A stretch of 64,000 nucleotides of DNA from an uncultured Veillonella sp. (GCF_900545795.1 NZ_URAR01000001.1:62001-126000); one strand, 5' to 3'. Positions 24,956 through 33,485 are shown, numbered from the stretch's first letter. Numbers and translations are program-made. Notes: generated by a model from the letters alone, not told the origin.

Positions 24956-25591
24956 CTATTGTTGTTCACGTTCTTCAGTTTCTTTTGTATCCACGGCCCT
25001 AGGTTCACCAATTTGAGACAATGGAGTTCTGCTATCTAATTCTTGTTGCTCCACACTTTCCGGCACAGCCGTTTCAATGGATACACCTTTTGAGTATACA
25101 CCAGTTACAACACCATAACCATCCTTAATTTTCAAAGTGGCTAATAAAGTGCCCTTATAGGTAGTATAGAACTGTGGATCCACCTTATTTAAATCTAAGG
25201 TAACACGATTAAATAAAATTTGAAACTCTACGTCTGTTTTTTCTACCTTCGTCAAACGAGCTAATATATACTCGCCTGTAGCAGGCTTTTCATTAGAGGC
25301 CCCTTTGACTTCTAAAATGCCATTGGCTTTTGGTTCAACCCAAATATAAGCCTCTTGATTTACTACAGGCAGCCCTGTGCCTTGCCAATTAGTACGACTA
25401 CCTAAGAACTTCACATCTAAATAGTCTGATGGAATCCAACTCGCTGTGCGACTCAAAGCCACTGGCCATTGATATTCCACGCCCCCTTGGCGTAAAGAAG
25501 TAGATCGTTGCTGAATATAAAATGGAGATAAAATAGTGAGAATCGCCATAATAACGAAGCAAATCCATTTAACAGGAAGCTTATTTTTCAT
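24956..25591 (-). CDS. GDYXXLXY family membrane-anchored protein
   Basis: About 211 residues from the ATG at 25591 (GGAGAGGAGG upstream; overlaps the DUF2157 gene by 11 nt). One N-terminal membrane helix (IMAILTILSPFYI) is followed by a periplasmic beta-rich domain with TGEYILARL, the local version of the GDYXXLXY motif, and YGVVTGVYSKG. The acidic/polar tail is likely disordered. In other bacteria this family is regularly the partner of a DUF2157 protein, as here. The molecular role is unknown. Confidence 0.75.
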   Translation of the reverse strand: MKNKLPVKWICFVIMAILTILSPFYIQQRSTSLRQGGVEYQWPVALSRTASWIPSDYLDVKFLGSRTNWQGTGLPVVNQEAYIWVEPKANGILEVKGASNEKPATGEYILARLTKVEKTDVEFQILFNRVTLDLNKVDPQFYTTYKGTLLATLKIKDGYGVVTGVYSKGVSIETAVPESVEQQELDSRTPLSQIGEPRAVDTKETEEREQQ

Positions 25592-27290
25592 TATGATCCT
25601 CCTCTCCATCTGCTATCCCCCAAGGTCTAAATCGTTCTTGTTTAGTATCCGAGGAAAATCTTTTAGTCCCTTGAGCCCCCGTATTGGTCCCTCGCAAGTC
25701 CTGTGATGTAGTATCCTCAACAGACACAGCGCTCTCTGAAGCTTTAGTACTGCTAGTATTGTTAGTACTACCACCAGACATACTAGAACCCTCGTCACTA
25801 GTTACAGCCTCAGATGCTGCGCCATCAGAATCAATTCCACCAGTTGCACCTAAAGAAGCACTAGAGGAAACAGTGCCTTTAGAGTTACTTGCTGTACTTC
25901 CCATAGATGCACTGCCTGTAGGAGCAACGTTAGGAGCGTTTCCAGTAGCATCTTTTCGTTGCAAACGGCGATTGGCTCGATTTACGGAAGAATTAATCGC
26001 ATCTCGCTCTGCATGTTTTCGCCACATATAAAAGAGATTGACCATAAAAATAGCCAGTCCTGAAATAATGAAGGTTAAGCCTCGCTCCACAAAGGTGAAG
26101 GCAGGGTCAAAGAAGCGCGCTCCAATCATAGCTAAAAATGCAAATATACAGCCATTCACCAAAGCCACGCGATTTGTCATGCCTCCACGGAAGAACATAA
26201 CAGCGGCTAACACAACTACATAGGCATTAAACAAAATAGATGTAGTCAAAGCAGTCACACCCATGTGAACAGTAATAATGAGCGCCCCAACTACTAATGG
26301 GCAGAGCGTAATTAAGATTTCCAAGCCCTGTTTTTCGCGCCACAGCGCTCGAATGGCTCCTGCCACGAGCACTAAAGCAGCTACAGCTAAGAGCAAAGTC
26401 CCTATGCCAGGCACAGTAGCCGCTTCTTCTTCCCAGGTTCCCAAGAAGGTGCCATCCACTACCACATAAATTAAGCCTAGCGCACCGATCCCTCTAAAAG
26501 GCAAAGTCCATAAACCTTGCTCTTTAGATACACTACCTAGAGCAAACGTAACGGCCGACAAACTAGCTACAAAGAACAATCCTAGTGATAATTGATAGGA
26601 GTTAATCGTAAAGAAAAAAGCACCAAATAGAGCTGCCACATAGGCCCAAGATAGCCATAAAGTAGATATGAGCCCTACACTGCGGGAGCGCCAGCGCTCT
26701 GCATAAAATGGTATGCCCAATGCGAGAAGCACCCAAAGCCACGCCGGCTCACCCCAAATAGTAATATCGTGAGGCGAAGTACTCCAAAGCAATGAAATCC
26801 CCAAAATGGCAATCATAGCTAACTGGCTTCCCAATAAATATACAGCCTGCATAGATAAGAGCATAATAATTAGGCAGTAAATACCTATGCCTGCCCCCGT
26901 ATAATAGGTGTCAGCCATTAAAAAGGTCACCATAGTAAGTACCAAGACGAAAAAGAGCCCTATCCCTTCAGCTAGGAGCCCTCCTCGTGGCGCTTTCCAT
27001 ATGCCACCACCGAGAATAATGAGCGCAATCAATAATAACGCAATACACCAATCTAAACGACCTGCCGGGGAAAAACTATACCAGTAGCCTGCAAAGAGCA
27101 AGAAAACTCCTAAACCAACTAACAACAGCCCCAAAAACAAGGCTACGAGACGCATTAATGAAGGCGTCTTGCGCGGCCCTATTTCACCATAAAAGACTTT
27201 CATAGCCGCCGCTGCTTCTTTACTAACCCAGCCCTTAGATTCCCACTTTGGAAGCTCTTCATGTAGCCAAACAATTCGTTTTTTATCCAT
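25581..27290 (-). CDS. DUF2157 domain polytopic membrane protein
   Basis: A 569-residue inner-membrane protein. The N-terminal ~60 residues are cytoplasmic (LHEELPKWESKGWVSKEAAAAM, the DUF2157 start), followed by about 11-12 hydrophobic segments up to residue ~430. The remaining ~140 residues are a Ser/Thr/Gly/Asn/Ala-rich low-complexity tail (about 455-545), probably disordered. GGAGG precedes the ATG. The only spacer between it and the stress-protein gene upstream is 63 nt holding that gene's terminator, so expression may depend on read-through or on a promoter inside the upstream gene. Function unknown. Confidence 0.8.
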   Translation of the reverse strand: MDKKRIVWLHEELPKWESKGWVSKEAAAAMKVFYGEIGPRKTPSLMRLVALFLGLLLVGLGVFLLFAGYWYSFSPAGRLDWCIALLLIALIILGGGIWKAPRGGLLAEGIGLFFVLVLTMVTFLMADTYYTGAGIGIYCLIIMLLSMQAVYLLGSQLAMIAILGISLLWSTSPHDITIWGEPAWLWVLLALGIPFYAERWRSRSVGLISTLWLSWAYVAALFGAFFFTINSYQLSLGLFFVASLSAVTFALGSVSKEQGLWTLPFRGIGALGLIYVVVDGTFLGTWEEEAATVPGIGTLLLAVAALVLVAGAIRALWREKQGLEILITLCPLVVGALIITVHMGVTALTTSILFNAYVVVLAAVMFFRGGMTNRVALVNGCIFAFLAMIGARFFDPAFTFVERGLTFIISGLAIFMVNLFYMWRKHAERDAINSSVNRANRRLQRKDATGNAPNVAPTGSASMGSTASNSKGTVSSSASLGATGGIDSDGAASEAVTSDEGSSMSGGSTNNTSSTKASESAVSVEDTTSQDLRGTNTGAQGTKRFSSDTKQERFRPWGIADGEEDHNEK

Positions 27291-27302
27291 AGACCCTCCA
27301 CT

Positions 27303-27340
27303 TTAAAAAAGAGGCTTTGCCCTATGGCGAGCAAAGCCTC
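27303..27340 (-). terminator. Intrinsic terminator after the universal stress protein gene
   Basis: A perfect 10-bp stem GAGGCTTTGC/GCAAAGCCTC (27311-27320 with 27331-27340) and a 10-nt loop, followed on the minus strand by TTTTTT. It ends only about 13 nt before the start of the DUF2157 gene. Confidence 0.9.
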
Positions 27341-27353
27341 ACAATTTAAACTC

Positions 27354-27803
27354 TTATTTTACAACAAGAACTGGACATGTTGAATGACTTGTTACATAGC
27401 TGCTTACACTACCCATGAACAAGCCTTTCAATGGACCAAGTCCACGGCTCCCCATTACAATAAGATCAGCATCGAATTTCTTTGCCACAGCAAGAACTGC
27501 TGGGCCAGGAGATCCCACTTCAAATACATTTTTCACAGAAATATCTGCTGGCACATCTTTAGATACTTCTTCCAAGATTTTTTTGCCTGTTTCTTCCATG
27601 TCTTCTGCAATTTGCTCTGATACATAACCACCACTAATTGGAGTTTGATCAAAATTAGAAATTGCTGACACGATGTTAGCAACATGAACGATAATTAATT
27701 GTGCTTCATTGCGTTCGCAAATTGAAATGGCATGTTGTAAAGCTCGTTTCGAGTTTTCAGAACCATCTGCTGGCACAACGATTGTTTTGTATTCTACTTT
27801 CAT
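27354..27803 (-). CDS. Universal stress protein (UspA family)
   Basis: A 149-residue cytosolic UspA-domain protein. VVPADGSENSKRAL at the start and the ATP-binding GSRGLGPLKGLFMGSVSSYVTSHSTCPVLVVK end (G-2x-G-9x-G-S/T) are complete, so it should be the nucleotide-binding type. The ATG at 27803 has GGGAGGG upstream; the frame is open to a TTG five codons earlier. It is single in front of a strong terminator. Confidence 0.92.
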   Translation of the reverse strand: MKVEYKTIVVPADGSENSKRALQHAISICERNEAQLIIVHVANIVSAISNFDQTPISGGYVSEQIAEDMEETGKKILEEVSKDVPADISVKNVFEVGSPGPAVLAVAKKFDADLIVMGSRGLGPLKGLFMGSVSSYVTSHSTCPVLVVK

Positions 27804-27994
27804 GTGAATCCCTCCCAAAAGCGAATTTATTTCGCATTTCTTCTTCTATAAGTAGATATTCTCTACTGACCTCAAAAAATCCTCTTTTATTTCATAAAAT
27901 ATTTTACAAATTTTAAAATAAGTATACTCACTATTTTATATATTGCACTATTTTATGCACTGTGTATTTTTATAAGGCGTTTAAGTTTCTTTTA

Positions 27995-29236
27995 TTATAA
28001 AGTAATTGCCCCCGATTGTACAAGTCCTTGATGTTGAATTCTAACACCTTCTACTAATTCGAGTAAGGCTTCATTGGTAATATCATAACTACTTGGTGCT
28101 AGTACACGTGCTACCACTACATCACCCTTGTCAGTTAAGGTAATATAAGCGCCAAACTTCGTACCTTCGCCCGCATTGCTATTGAGCATACCAGCTACGA
28201 GAGCACCTGTATTATGATTGTCAATCAAGGTGCGGTACACATCAATTTTCGCATCATAATTCTTTACTAGTTCTTCCACATAGTAGTCAGCCATTTGTTG
28301 CCGTGCTGTCATAGTTGGATAAGCAGCACCGCGCTCTAATGGAACTGTTTGCTTCATTGGGAAAATCCCCACTTCGATGCGCATGCGATCTTTTGTAAGC
28401 ACCGCCCCTGTATTCATTTTAGTCACCACTTTGAAACCATCAGGTTTTACAAAGCTAATTTCAGAGTTAATTTCTAAATTTCCCTTTGACTTATATTTTC
28501 CTTTAATTAAATTAAAGGATGGAATCAATGTCTTTACAGTGCCTTCACGCATGAAGTTTTGATACTTACTAGGGTACATCATAGTTAATGTATAACGATG
28601 TGTAGGATCTTCTTTCATGATAAATTCCGCATCAAAGAAGGTAGACCCAGTAGAGCCTTCTCCATCTCGTGTAAACGCATCCCAACGAGCTGTAGTAGCC
28701 CCTTTAAAATCAAATAGATCACCATCTAAAGTATAACCATTGAGGTCAGGGCGATTAGTGCGCCACAAGCTTAGATATTCCTCCTTAGTCATATTAGTAA
28801 TGGATTTGTTGTACCAGGTCGTATTCCACTGCTCCAAAGAAGCATTGCCTTCTACCGGATTATCCCTTTTAGTAAAGGAGATTAAAAATGGTTCTGCAAT
28901 AGAGCTTTCTGCCACATTAAAATAATAGCCTGTCTCTTTAGTTCCATCTTCTTTTTCCTGTGTAGTATAACGGCCATTAGTTAACCGCCAAGGAATAACT
29001 AATGAGTAGCCTTCATGATTGTCGCGAATTTCAGTCTCCATGATGGTGGCATAACTTTTATATGCTGCTGGTAATGTATTATCTTCATTCATACCGCGCG
29101 CTTCAAATGTTTGCGATTCCACCGTTGCTGCCGTTGTATCATACGCTGGCAAGCTCCGCGCCTCACTATAGGACATAACACTTGTCAATGCTAAAGCTGC
29201 TACCGCCGCCACTTTTATCTTCCAAGATTGTGTCAT
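27995..29236 (-). CDS. Exported protein of unknown function, 413 residues
   Basis: I do not recognise the family. The ATG at 29236 is chosen for the GGAGGAGAT site just upstream. A Sec signal peptide is clear (TQSWKIK, hydrophobic AAVAALALTSV, then SYSEARS). The mature part is beta-rich with repeated amphipathic strands, many Tyr/Thr, and no cysteine pairs or obvious catalytic motif; a region around FIMKEDPTHRYTLTMMYPSKYQNFM and a C-terminal helix (NEALLELVEGVRIQHQG) are the most protein-like landmarks. It is alone in its transcription unit. A periplasmic or outer-surface role is likely from the signal only. Confidence 0.6.
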   Translation of the reverse strand: MTQSWKIKVAAVAALALTSVMSYSEARSLPAYDTTAATVESQTFEARGMNEDNTLPAAYKSYATIMETEIRDNHEGYSLVIPWRLTNGRYTTQEKEDGTKETGYYFNVAESSIAEPFLISFTKRDNPVEGNASLEQWNTTWYNKSITNMTKEEYLSLWRTNRPDLNGYTLDGDLFDFKGATTARWDAFTRDGEGSTGSTFFDAEFIMKEDPTHRYTLTMMYPSKYQNFMREGTVKTLIPSFNLIKGKYKSKGNLEINSEISFVKPDGFKVVTKMNTGAVLTKDRMRIEVGIFPMKQTVPLERGAAYPTMTARQQMADYYVEELVKNYDAKIDVYRTLIDNHNTGALVAGMLNSNAGEGTKFGAYITLTDKGDVVVARVLAPSSYDITNEALLELVEGVRIQHQGLVQSGAITL

Positions 29237-29350
29237 TTCATCTCCTCCAATATCTATCAATACCAACTCATCGCTTTGCGCCTACTCTCTCTTAGTCCAT
29301 TGAATCTAGATGGACCCTACCTCCATAGTTGGGTCATATACCAATGTTAG

Positions 29351-29450
29351 ATATCAACATACTATTGCCACCTCAGCGCTTAGATTACCTCTGCTATTTT
29401 AAATATCAACATGCTAGTGCCAATTCAGCGCTTAGATTGCCACTGCTATT
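29351..29450. repeat. Two-copy direct repeat, 52-nt period
   Basis: Copies at 29351-29398 and 29403-29450 share most of 48 positions, including the block CAGCGCTTAGATT and the ends ATATCAACAT and CTGCTATT. Confidence 0.8.
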
Positions 29451-29582
29451 GTGCGAACGATACTATTACTGTACATACTGTAAATGCCGTACATACTGCA
29501 AATATTAAAACACTGTTAACATTAATGTTATTGTGAACACCACTGATATATCCATTAGTACCTATCACTCAATGCATTAATT

Positions 29583-29620
29583 ATAAAAAAGAGCGCTTAC
29601 TTATAAAAGCAATCGCTCTT
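29583..29620 (-). terminator. Intrinsic terminator of the amino-acid ABC transporter operon
   Basis: On the minus strand AAGAGCG pairs with CGCTCTT (29614-29620 with 29589-29595), followed by TTTT. It lies about 310 nt after the ATPase stop codon, beyond the repeat array. Confidence 0.7.
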
Positions 29621-29847
29621 CATAGGCTTTTATGAGTTGCACTGTCTTTCTCTTCCTATTATAGAATATTCTTACCATTATAGAAAGAGCCAAGTCCATG
29701 ACTATATAGATAGAAAAATCTTGAACTAAAACAAGAATCAAAAATTTTACCCTTTGCGTAACTGCTTAAAAGCATATTTACATAATCACTGAAAACATTT
29801 TACCTAACTACTAAAAAGCATTTACATAACCACTAAAAAGCATTAAT

Positions 29848-29962
29848 ACAGTATACATCCTAAAGTTTCTAATTACTTACAGCATAAATTCCAAGGACGC
29901 TTTAACACAGCATAAATGCTAAAGAATCGAATTACAGCATAGACTCTAAGAATGCTTTAGTT
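29848..29962. repeat. Tandem array continuing from the 3' end of the ATPase gene
   Basis: Four units of 27-31 nt starting with ACAGCATA or ACAGTATA at 29848, 29879, 29907 and 29934. The last lies inside the gene and encodes its final residues and stop codon (LESML-stop). A 30-nt comparison of the second and fourth units gives 23 identities and seven differences, all transitions. Confidence 0.85.
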
Positions 29963-30690
29963 CGTTCATTCTTAGGATTACCAAAGACTTCCTCTGGTGT
30001 GCCCTCTTCTTGAATAATGCCATCTGCCATGAAGATGATGCGGTCCGCCACTTCACGAGCGAAAGCCATTTCATGAGTTACTATAATCATAGTCATGCGC
30101 TCTTCTGCTAATTGCTTAATAGTGCGCAATACTTCCCCTGTCAGTTCAGGGTCAAGCGCCGATGTAGGCTCATCAAAGAGCATAATGCTAGGATTCATGG
30201 CCAACGCGCGGGCAATAGCTACACGCTGCTTTTGACCACCAGATAATTTAGCGGGATACACATTCCGCTTTTCCCAAAGGCCTACTTTCTTTAACAAGTT
30301 TTCAGCAATTGGAGCTATATCGGCAGCCTTCATATTTTTTACCATTTGCGGTGCAATTAAAATATTGTCCCACACAGTCATATGAGGGAATAAATTAAAC
30401 TGTTGAAATACCATGCCCATTTGTAAGAGGAGATTATGCAAAGTCTTCTTGTCCGCATATTCAGCAGCTCCTTCGCCCACGGTCTTAGCCATAACAGTGC
30501 CATTCACCTCAATCGTACCGCGGTCAATAATCTCTAATTGCCCTAAACAACGAAGGAAGGTCGATTTACCAGAGCCGGACGGCCCAATAATGGCAACAAC
30601 TTCACCTTTTTCCATATTCAAGGACACTTCTTTGAGAACTGGTAAGCCTTCAAAGCTTTTTTCGATTTTATCCATTTTAATAAAGCTCAT
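29932..30690 (-). CDS. Polar amino-acid ABC transporter ATPase (GlnQ type)
   Basis: A 252-residue ATPase energising import of an amino acid. Walker A GPSGSGKST, Q-loop MVFQQFNLFPHMTV, signature LSGGQKQRVAIARAL, Walker B IMLFDEPTSALDPE and H-loop VTHEMAF are complete, and the short length without C-terminal domain is that of the PAAT family. An insert NGTVMAKTVGEGAAEYADKK near residues 63-85 is slightly longer than usual. AGGAGG precedes the ATG. It is the third gene after binding protein and permease. Confidence 0.93.
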   Translation of the reverse strand: MSFIKMDKIEKSFEGLPVLKEVSLNMEKGEVVAIIGPSGSGKSTFLRCLGQLEIIDRGTIEVNGTVMAKTVGEGAAEYADKKTLHNLLLQMGMVFQQFNLFPHMTVWDNILIAPQMVKNMKAADIAPIAENLLKKVGLWEKRNVYPAKLSGGQKQRVAIARALAMNPSIMLFDEPTSALDPELTGEVLRTIKQLAEERMTMIIVTHEMAFAREVADRIIFMADGIIQEEGTPEEVFGNPKNERTKAFLESML

Positions 30691-30699
30691 AATAGCCTC

Positions 30700-31356
30700 C
30701 TATTCATCATAAACGGCATAGCGTTTTTCTAAGTAGTTGAAAATATTAGTTAATACAAAAGTCATGATTAAGTAGAAAATAGCCGCCACAATAAAAGCCG
30801 ATGTATCAAAATCACGCTGCACAATACTACGTGTAATGCGAAGTACATCGTTCATAGCTAAAATATACACTAAGGATGTGTCTTTCAACAAGTTAATTGT
30901 TTCATTAGCCAATGGTGGTAACACGCGTTTAATCACTTGTGGCAAAATAATCTTGCGCATCGTTTGCACATAGGTAAAGCCCAATACTTTAGCACCTTCA
31001 TATTGTCCTTTAGGAATTGATTGAATGCCGCCACGGAAAATTTCACATAAATACGCGGCATAGTTAAGCACAAAGGAAATCAATGCAGCCGTTGTATCAT
31101 CTAATTGCACGCCAACATAAGGAATGAAAGGCAAACCATAATAAATAAATAAGATCTGTAGCATTAATGGTGTGCCGCGCATGATATATACATATAAGGC
31201 CATGATCTTGCGCACAATGCCCATCGGCGATAAGCGCAATAAGGCCGCTAATATGCCAAATGGCACAGATAGTACAAGTACTACTGTAAATAGCGATAAT
31301 GTCACGCCTAGGCCCTGCGATATGACCGGTGTAATCTTCAACAAATAATCCATCAT
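30700..31356 (-). CDS. Polar amino-acid ABC transporter permease (GlnP/HisM type)
   Basis: A 218-residue inner-membrane permease from the ATG at 31356 (AAAGGAG 9 nt upstream). It has about five membrane helices, MRGTPLMLQILFIYYG (a PAAT hallmark) and the EAA loop GAKVLGFTYVQTMRKIILPQ. It likely forms a homodimer with the ATPase encoded 10 nt downstream. A hairpin between it and the binding-protein gene may reduce its mRNA level. Confidence 0.93.
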   Translation of the reverse strand: MMDYLLKITPVISQGLGVTLSLFTVVLVLSVPFGILAALLRLSPMGIVRKIMALYVYIMRGTPLMLQILFIYYGLPFIPYVGVQLDDTTAALISFVLNYAAYLCEIFRGGIQSIPKGQYEGAKVLGFTYVQTMRKIILPQVIKRVLPPLANETINLLKDTSLVYILAMNDVLRITRSIVQRDFDTSAFIVAAIFYLIMTFVLTNIFNYLEKRYAVYDE

Positions 31357-31379
31357 GGATTGTACTCCTTTCAAAACAA

Positions 31380-31402
31380 GAAAGGAGGCACTGCCTCCCT
31401 TC
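31380..31402 (-). terminator. Intercistronic attenuator between binding protein and permease
   Basis: On the minus strand AAGGGAGGC pairs with GCCTCCTTT (one G-U pair) around the 3-nt loop AGT, followed by CTTGTTTT. It lies between the binding-protein stop and the permease ribosome site. Confidence 0.65.
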
Positions 31403-31432
31403 TGGAACTGCTCATATAGTATTAGCTGCTAC

Positions 31433-32242
31433 TTATTTAAAAGCATCTTTATTTAACAAATTACCATTGCCAAACCATTTTTCAGCAATTTTATCAGCTG
31501 TACCATCATTAATGATTTCTTTTAGTACGCCATTAATTTTTTCTTGTAAGGCTTTATCTTCTAAACGGAACCCTACAGCCATTTTATCAGCACCGTAATC
31601 ATCATTAGCTACGCGGAACTTGCCAGGTTTTTGAGTCATTGTATATTGACCTACAATGCCATCCACTACTAACGCATCAATACGACCTAATTCTAAATCC
31701 ATGAAGGCATTAACAAAATCTCCATATTTTTTAACTTCTTTAATGCCACGTTCTTTAGCATCCTGTTCTAAAATTGGCTCTACATTACTGCCCTGCTGTG
31801 TACCTACCACTTTGCCAGTTAAATCTGCTTTCCCCTGAATTGCTGAATCATTACGAACTACAATAATTTGTTTATCCTGTACATATGGTGTGGAGAATAA
31901 AATATTTTTTTCGCGATCAGGTGTTACTGTTACACCATTCCATAAAGCATCAATACGTTTGCTTTTTAACTCAGCTTCTTTGCTGTCCCAGTCAATAGCT
32001 TTAAATTCTACTTCCATGCCAGCGCGTTTAGCTGCTTCTTTAGCTAAATCAATATCAAAGCCAACAATTTCACCTTTATCATCTCTAAAGCCCATTGGTG
32101 GGAAGTTATCATCCAAGCCAATCACGATCTTCTTAGGTAATTCTCCACCTGCTGCTTTATCTGAATTTGAACCACATCCAGCAGTAAATGCTACTACTGC
32201 TACTGTTGCTAAACTTACGGCTAACCACTTTTTAATATTCAT
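31433..32242 (-). CDS. Amino-acid-binding lipoprotein (first of two paralogues)
   Basis: A 269-residue SBP_bac_3 protein. The ATG at 32242 has AAAGGA upstream. The lipoprotein signal has lipobox FTAGC (Cys23). The binding domain starts KKIVIGLDDNFPPMGFRD and has GFDIDLAKEAAKRAGM (the family's FDxDLA motif), ILFSTPY and GTQQGSN. It delivers its ligand to the permease encoded next. The paralogue upstream has the same motifs and about two thirds identity by eye, so the pair arose by tandem duplication. The ligand is not readable; cystine or polar amino acids are usual for this group. Confidence 0.92.
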   Translation of the reverse strand: MNIKKWLAVSLATVAVVAFTAGCGSNSDKAAGGELPKKIVIGLDDNFPPMGFRDDKGEIVGFDIDLAKEAAKRAGMEVEFKAIDWDSKEAELKSKRIDALWNGVTVTPDREKNILFSTPYVQDKQIIVVRNDSAIQGKADLTGKVVGTQQGSNVEPILEQDAKERGIKEVKKYGDFVNAFMDLELGRIDALVVDGIVGQYTMTQKPGKFRVANDDYGADKMAVGFRLEDKALQEKINGVLKEIINDGTADKIAEKWFGNGNLLNKDAFK

Positions 32243-32352
32243 GATATGTTCCTTTCTACTACTCAAACCCTTACGTAAACTCTTATAGTTATTTTACAAT
32301 GTTCTCTCTATCAAGCTCATAGAAGTGTATTCCATGTTTAATATGTTTTATA

Positions 32353-32381
32353 TTTTACTTTATCTTGCTAAAGTTGTAAAG
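32353..32381 (-). promoter_or_regulatory. Promoter of the first binding-protein gene, with inverted repeat in the spacer
   Basis: On the minus strand: -35 TTTACA (32376-32381), a 17-nt spacer and -10 TAAAAT (32353-32358). The spacer holds ACTTTA-GCAAGA-TAAAGT, the same inverted repeat as at the promoter of the second binding-protein gene. Confidence 0.75.
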
Positions 32382-32441
32382 AGAAAAATTAATTTTATTT
32401 TAATTTTCTATTAAGTGTACTCTATTAAGCACTCAACCTCT

Positions 32442-33263
32442 TTATTTAAATGCCTCTTTATTTAATTTAACCGTATCACCAAACCATTTTTCAGCAATTT
32501 TATCAGCTGTGCCATCAGCCATCATATCTTTTAAAATGCCATCAAACTTCTCTTTTAATGCTGTATCGCCTAAACGGAATCCTATGCCAGAAATATCGGC
32601 GCCATATGTGCCCTCAGTAACTTTAAATTTTCCAGGATTTTTTGTCATATTGTATTTACCCACATCATCAGCCACTACCAAGGCATCTACACGGCCTAAT
32701 TCTAAGTCCATGAAAGCATTGATAAAATCACTATAAGTTTTTACATCCTTAAACCCATATGTCACTCTATCAGCTTCAACTAAAGGTTCTACGTGGCTGC
32801 CCTGCTGCGTCGCAACTACTTTTCCTTTTAAATCTTCCTTGGTTTTTATGTCGGAATCATTGCGCACAATAATAATCTGAGTTCCTTTTAAATACGGCTT
32901 AGAAAATAATATATTCTTTTCTCGCTCTGGTGTAATGGAAAGGCCATTCCACAACACATCAATGTGCTTGCTTCTGAGCTCCGCTTCCTTACTGCTCCAA
33001 TCAATCGGTTTAAATTCAACTTCCATACCGGCACGCTTAGCCGCTTCTTTAGCTAGATCAATATCAAATCCCACTAAATTGCCTTGTTCATCTCGAAAAC
33101 CCATAGGTGGAAAATTATCATCTAAACCAATGACAATCTTCTTAGGCAATTCCTGCGTGTTATTGTCAGCTGCATTACTAGATCCGCAACCTGTTAGTAC
33201 GGCAGCTAGGCCAATGGTTGCTAAGCCAATACTCATAATTTGTTTCCATTTTTTCATATTCAT
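32442..33263 (-). CDS. Amino-acid-binding lipoprotein (second paralogue)
   Basis: A 273-residue SBP_bac_3 protein with lipobox VLTGC (Cys26). The start of its domain (KKIVIGLDDNFPPMGFRDEQG) and the block GFDIDLAKEAAKRAGM are nearly the same as in the gene downstream, while the central ligand-facing part differs more (SDIKTKEDLKGKV, TYGFKDVKTYSDF). The pair may give one transporter two specificities. Own promoter upstream; 199 nt separate the genes. GGAGAGAG precedes the ATG. Confidence 0.92.
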   Translation of the reverse strand: MNMKKWKQIMSIGLATIGLAAVLTGCGSSNAADNNTQELPKKIVIGLDDNFPPMGFRDEQGNLVGFDIDLAKEAAKRAGMEVEFKPIDWSSKEAELRSKHIDVLWNGLSITPEREKNILFSKPYLKGTQIIIVRNDSDIKTKEDLKGKVVATQQGSHVEPLVEADRVTYGFKDVKTYSDFINAFMDLELGRVDALVVADDVGKYNMTKNPGKFKVTEGTYGADISGIGFRLGDTALKEKFDGILKDMMADGTADKIAEKWFGDTVKLNKEAFK

Positions 33264-33354
33264 TGTTCTCTCTCCTACTCTGTTGTATCAAAAATAGATT
33301 TTTAACCCCATTCCTATGATGATGGTCAACCATATGCCTCACCTGCCTTTACTA

Positions 33355-33389
33355 TAAAAAAATAGGTCCATTTATTTCATGGACCTATT
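33355..33389 (-). terminator. Intrinsic terminator of the 168-residue-type membrane protein gene
   Basis: A perfect 11-bp stem AATAGGTCCAT/ATGGACCTATT (33379-33389 with 33361-33371), loop of 7 nt, followed on the minus strand by a run of T. It overlaps the -10 element of the next gene's promoter. Confidence 0.88.
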
Positions 33390-33415
33390 GTACTTTATCT
33401 CGCTAAAGTTGTAAA
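33387..33415 (-). promoter_or_regulatory. Promoter of the second binding-protein gene, overlapping a terminator
   Basis: On the minus strand: -35 TTTACA (33410-33415), a 17-nt spacer with ACTTTA-GCGAGA-TAAAGT, and -10 TACAAT (33387-33392). The expected start site near 33380 is inside the 5' arm of the terminator stem, so transcripts from here would lack the full hairpin. Confidence 0.75.
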
Positions 33416-33485
33416 GCATTAAATTTACATTCATTTGTTTTATTTTGCAACTTTACTATGCTAAAATCACAAACACCCTATTCTC

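Larger units (their letters stand above)
29237..29931. other. Long spacer with two repeat arrays and a terminator
   Basis: No gene is supported in these 695 nt. It contains a two-copy 52-nt-period repeat (29351-29450), the terminator of the amino-acid transporter operon (29583-29620) and the repeat array that trails the ATPase gene (29848 onward). An earlier stretch (29760-29845) has loose copies of the word actaaaaagcatttacataa. Confidence 0.6.
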
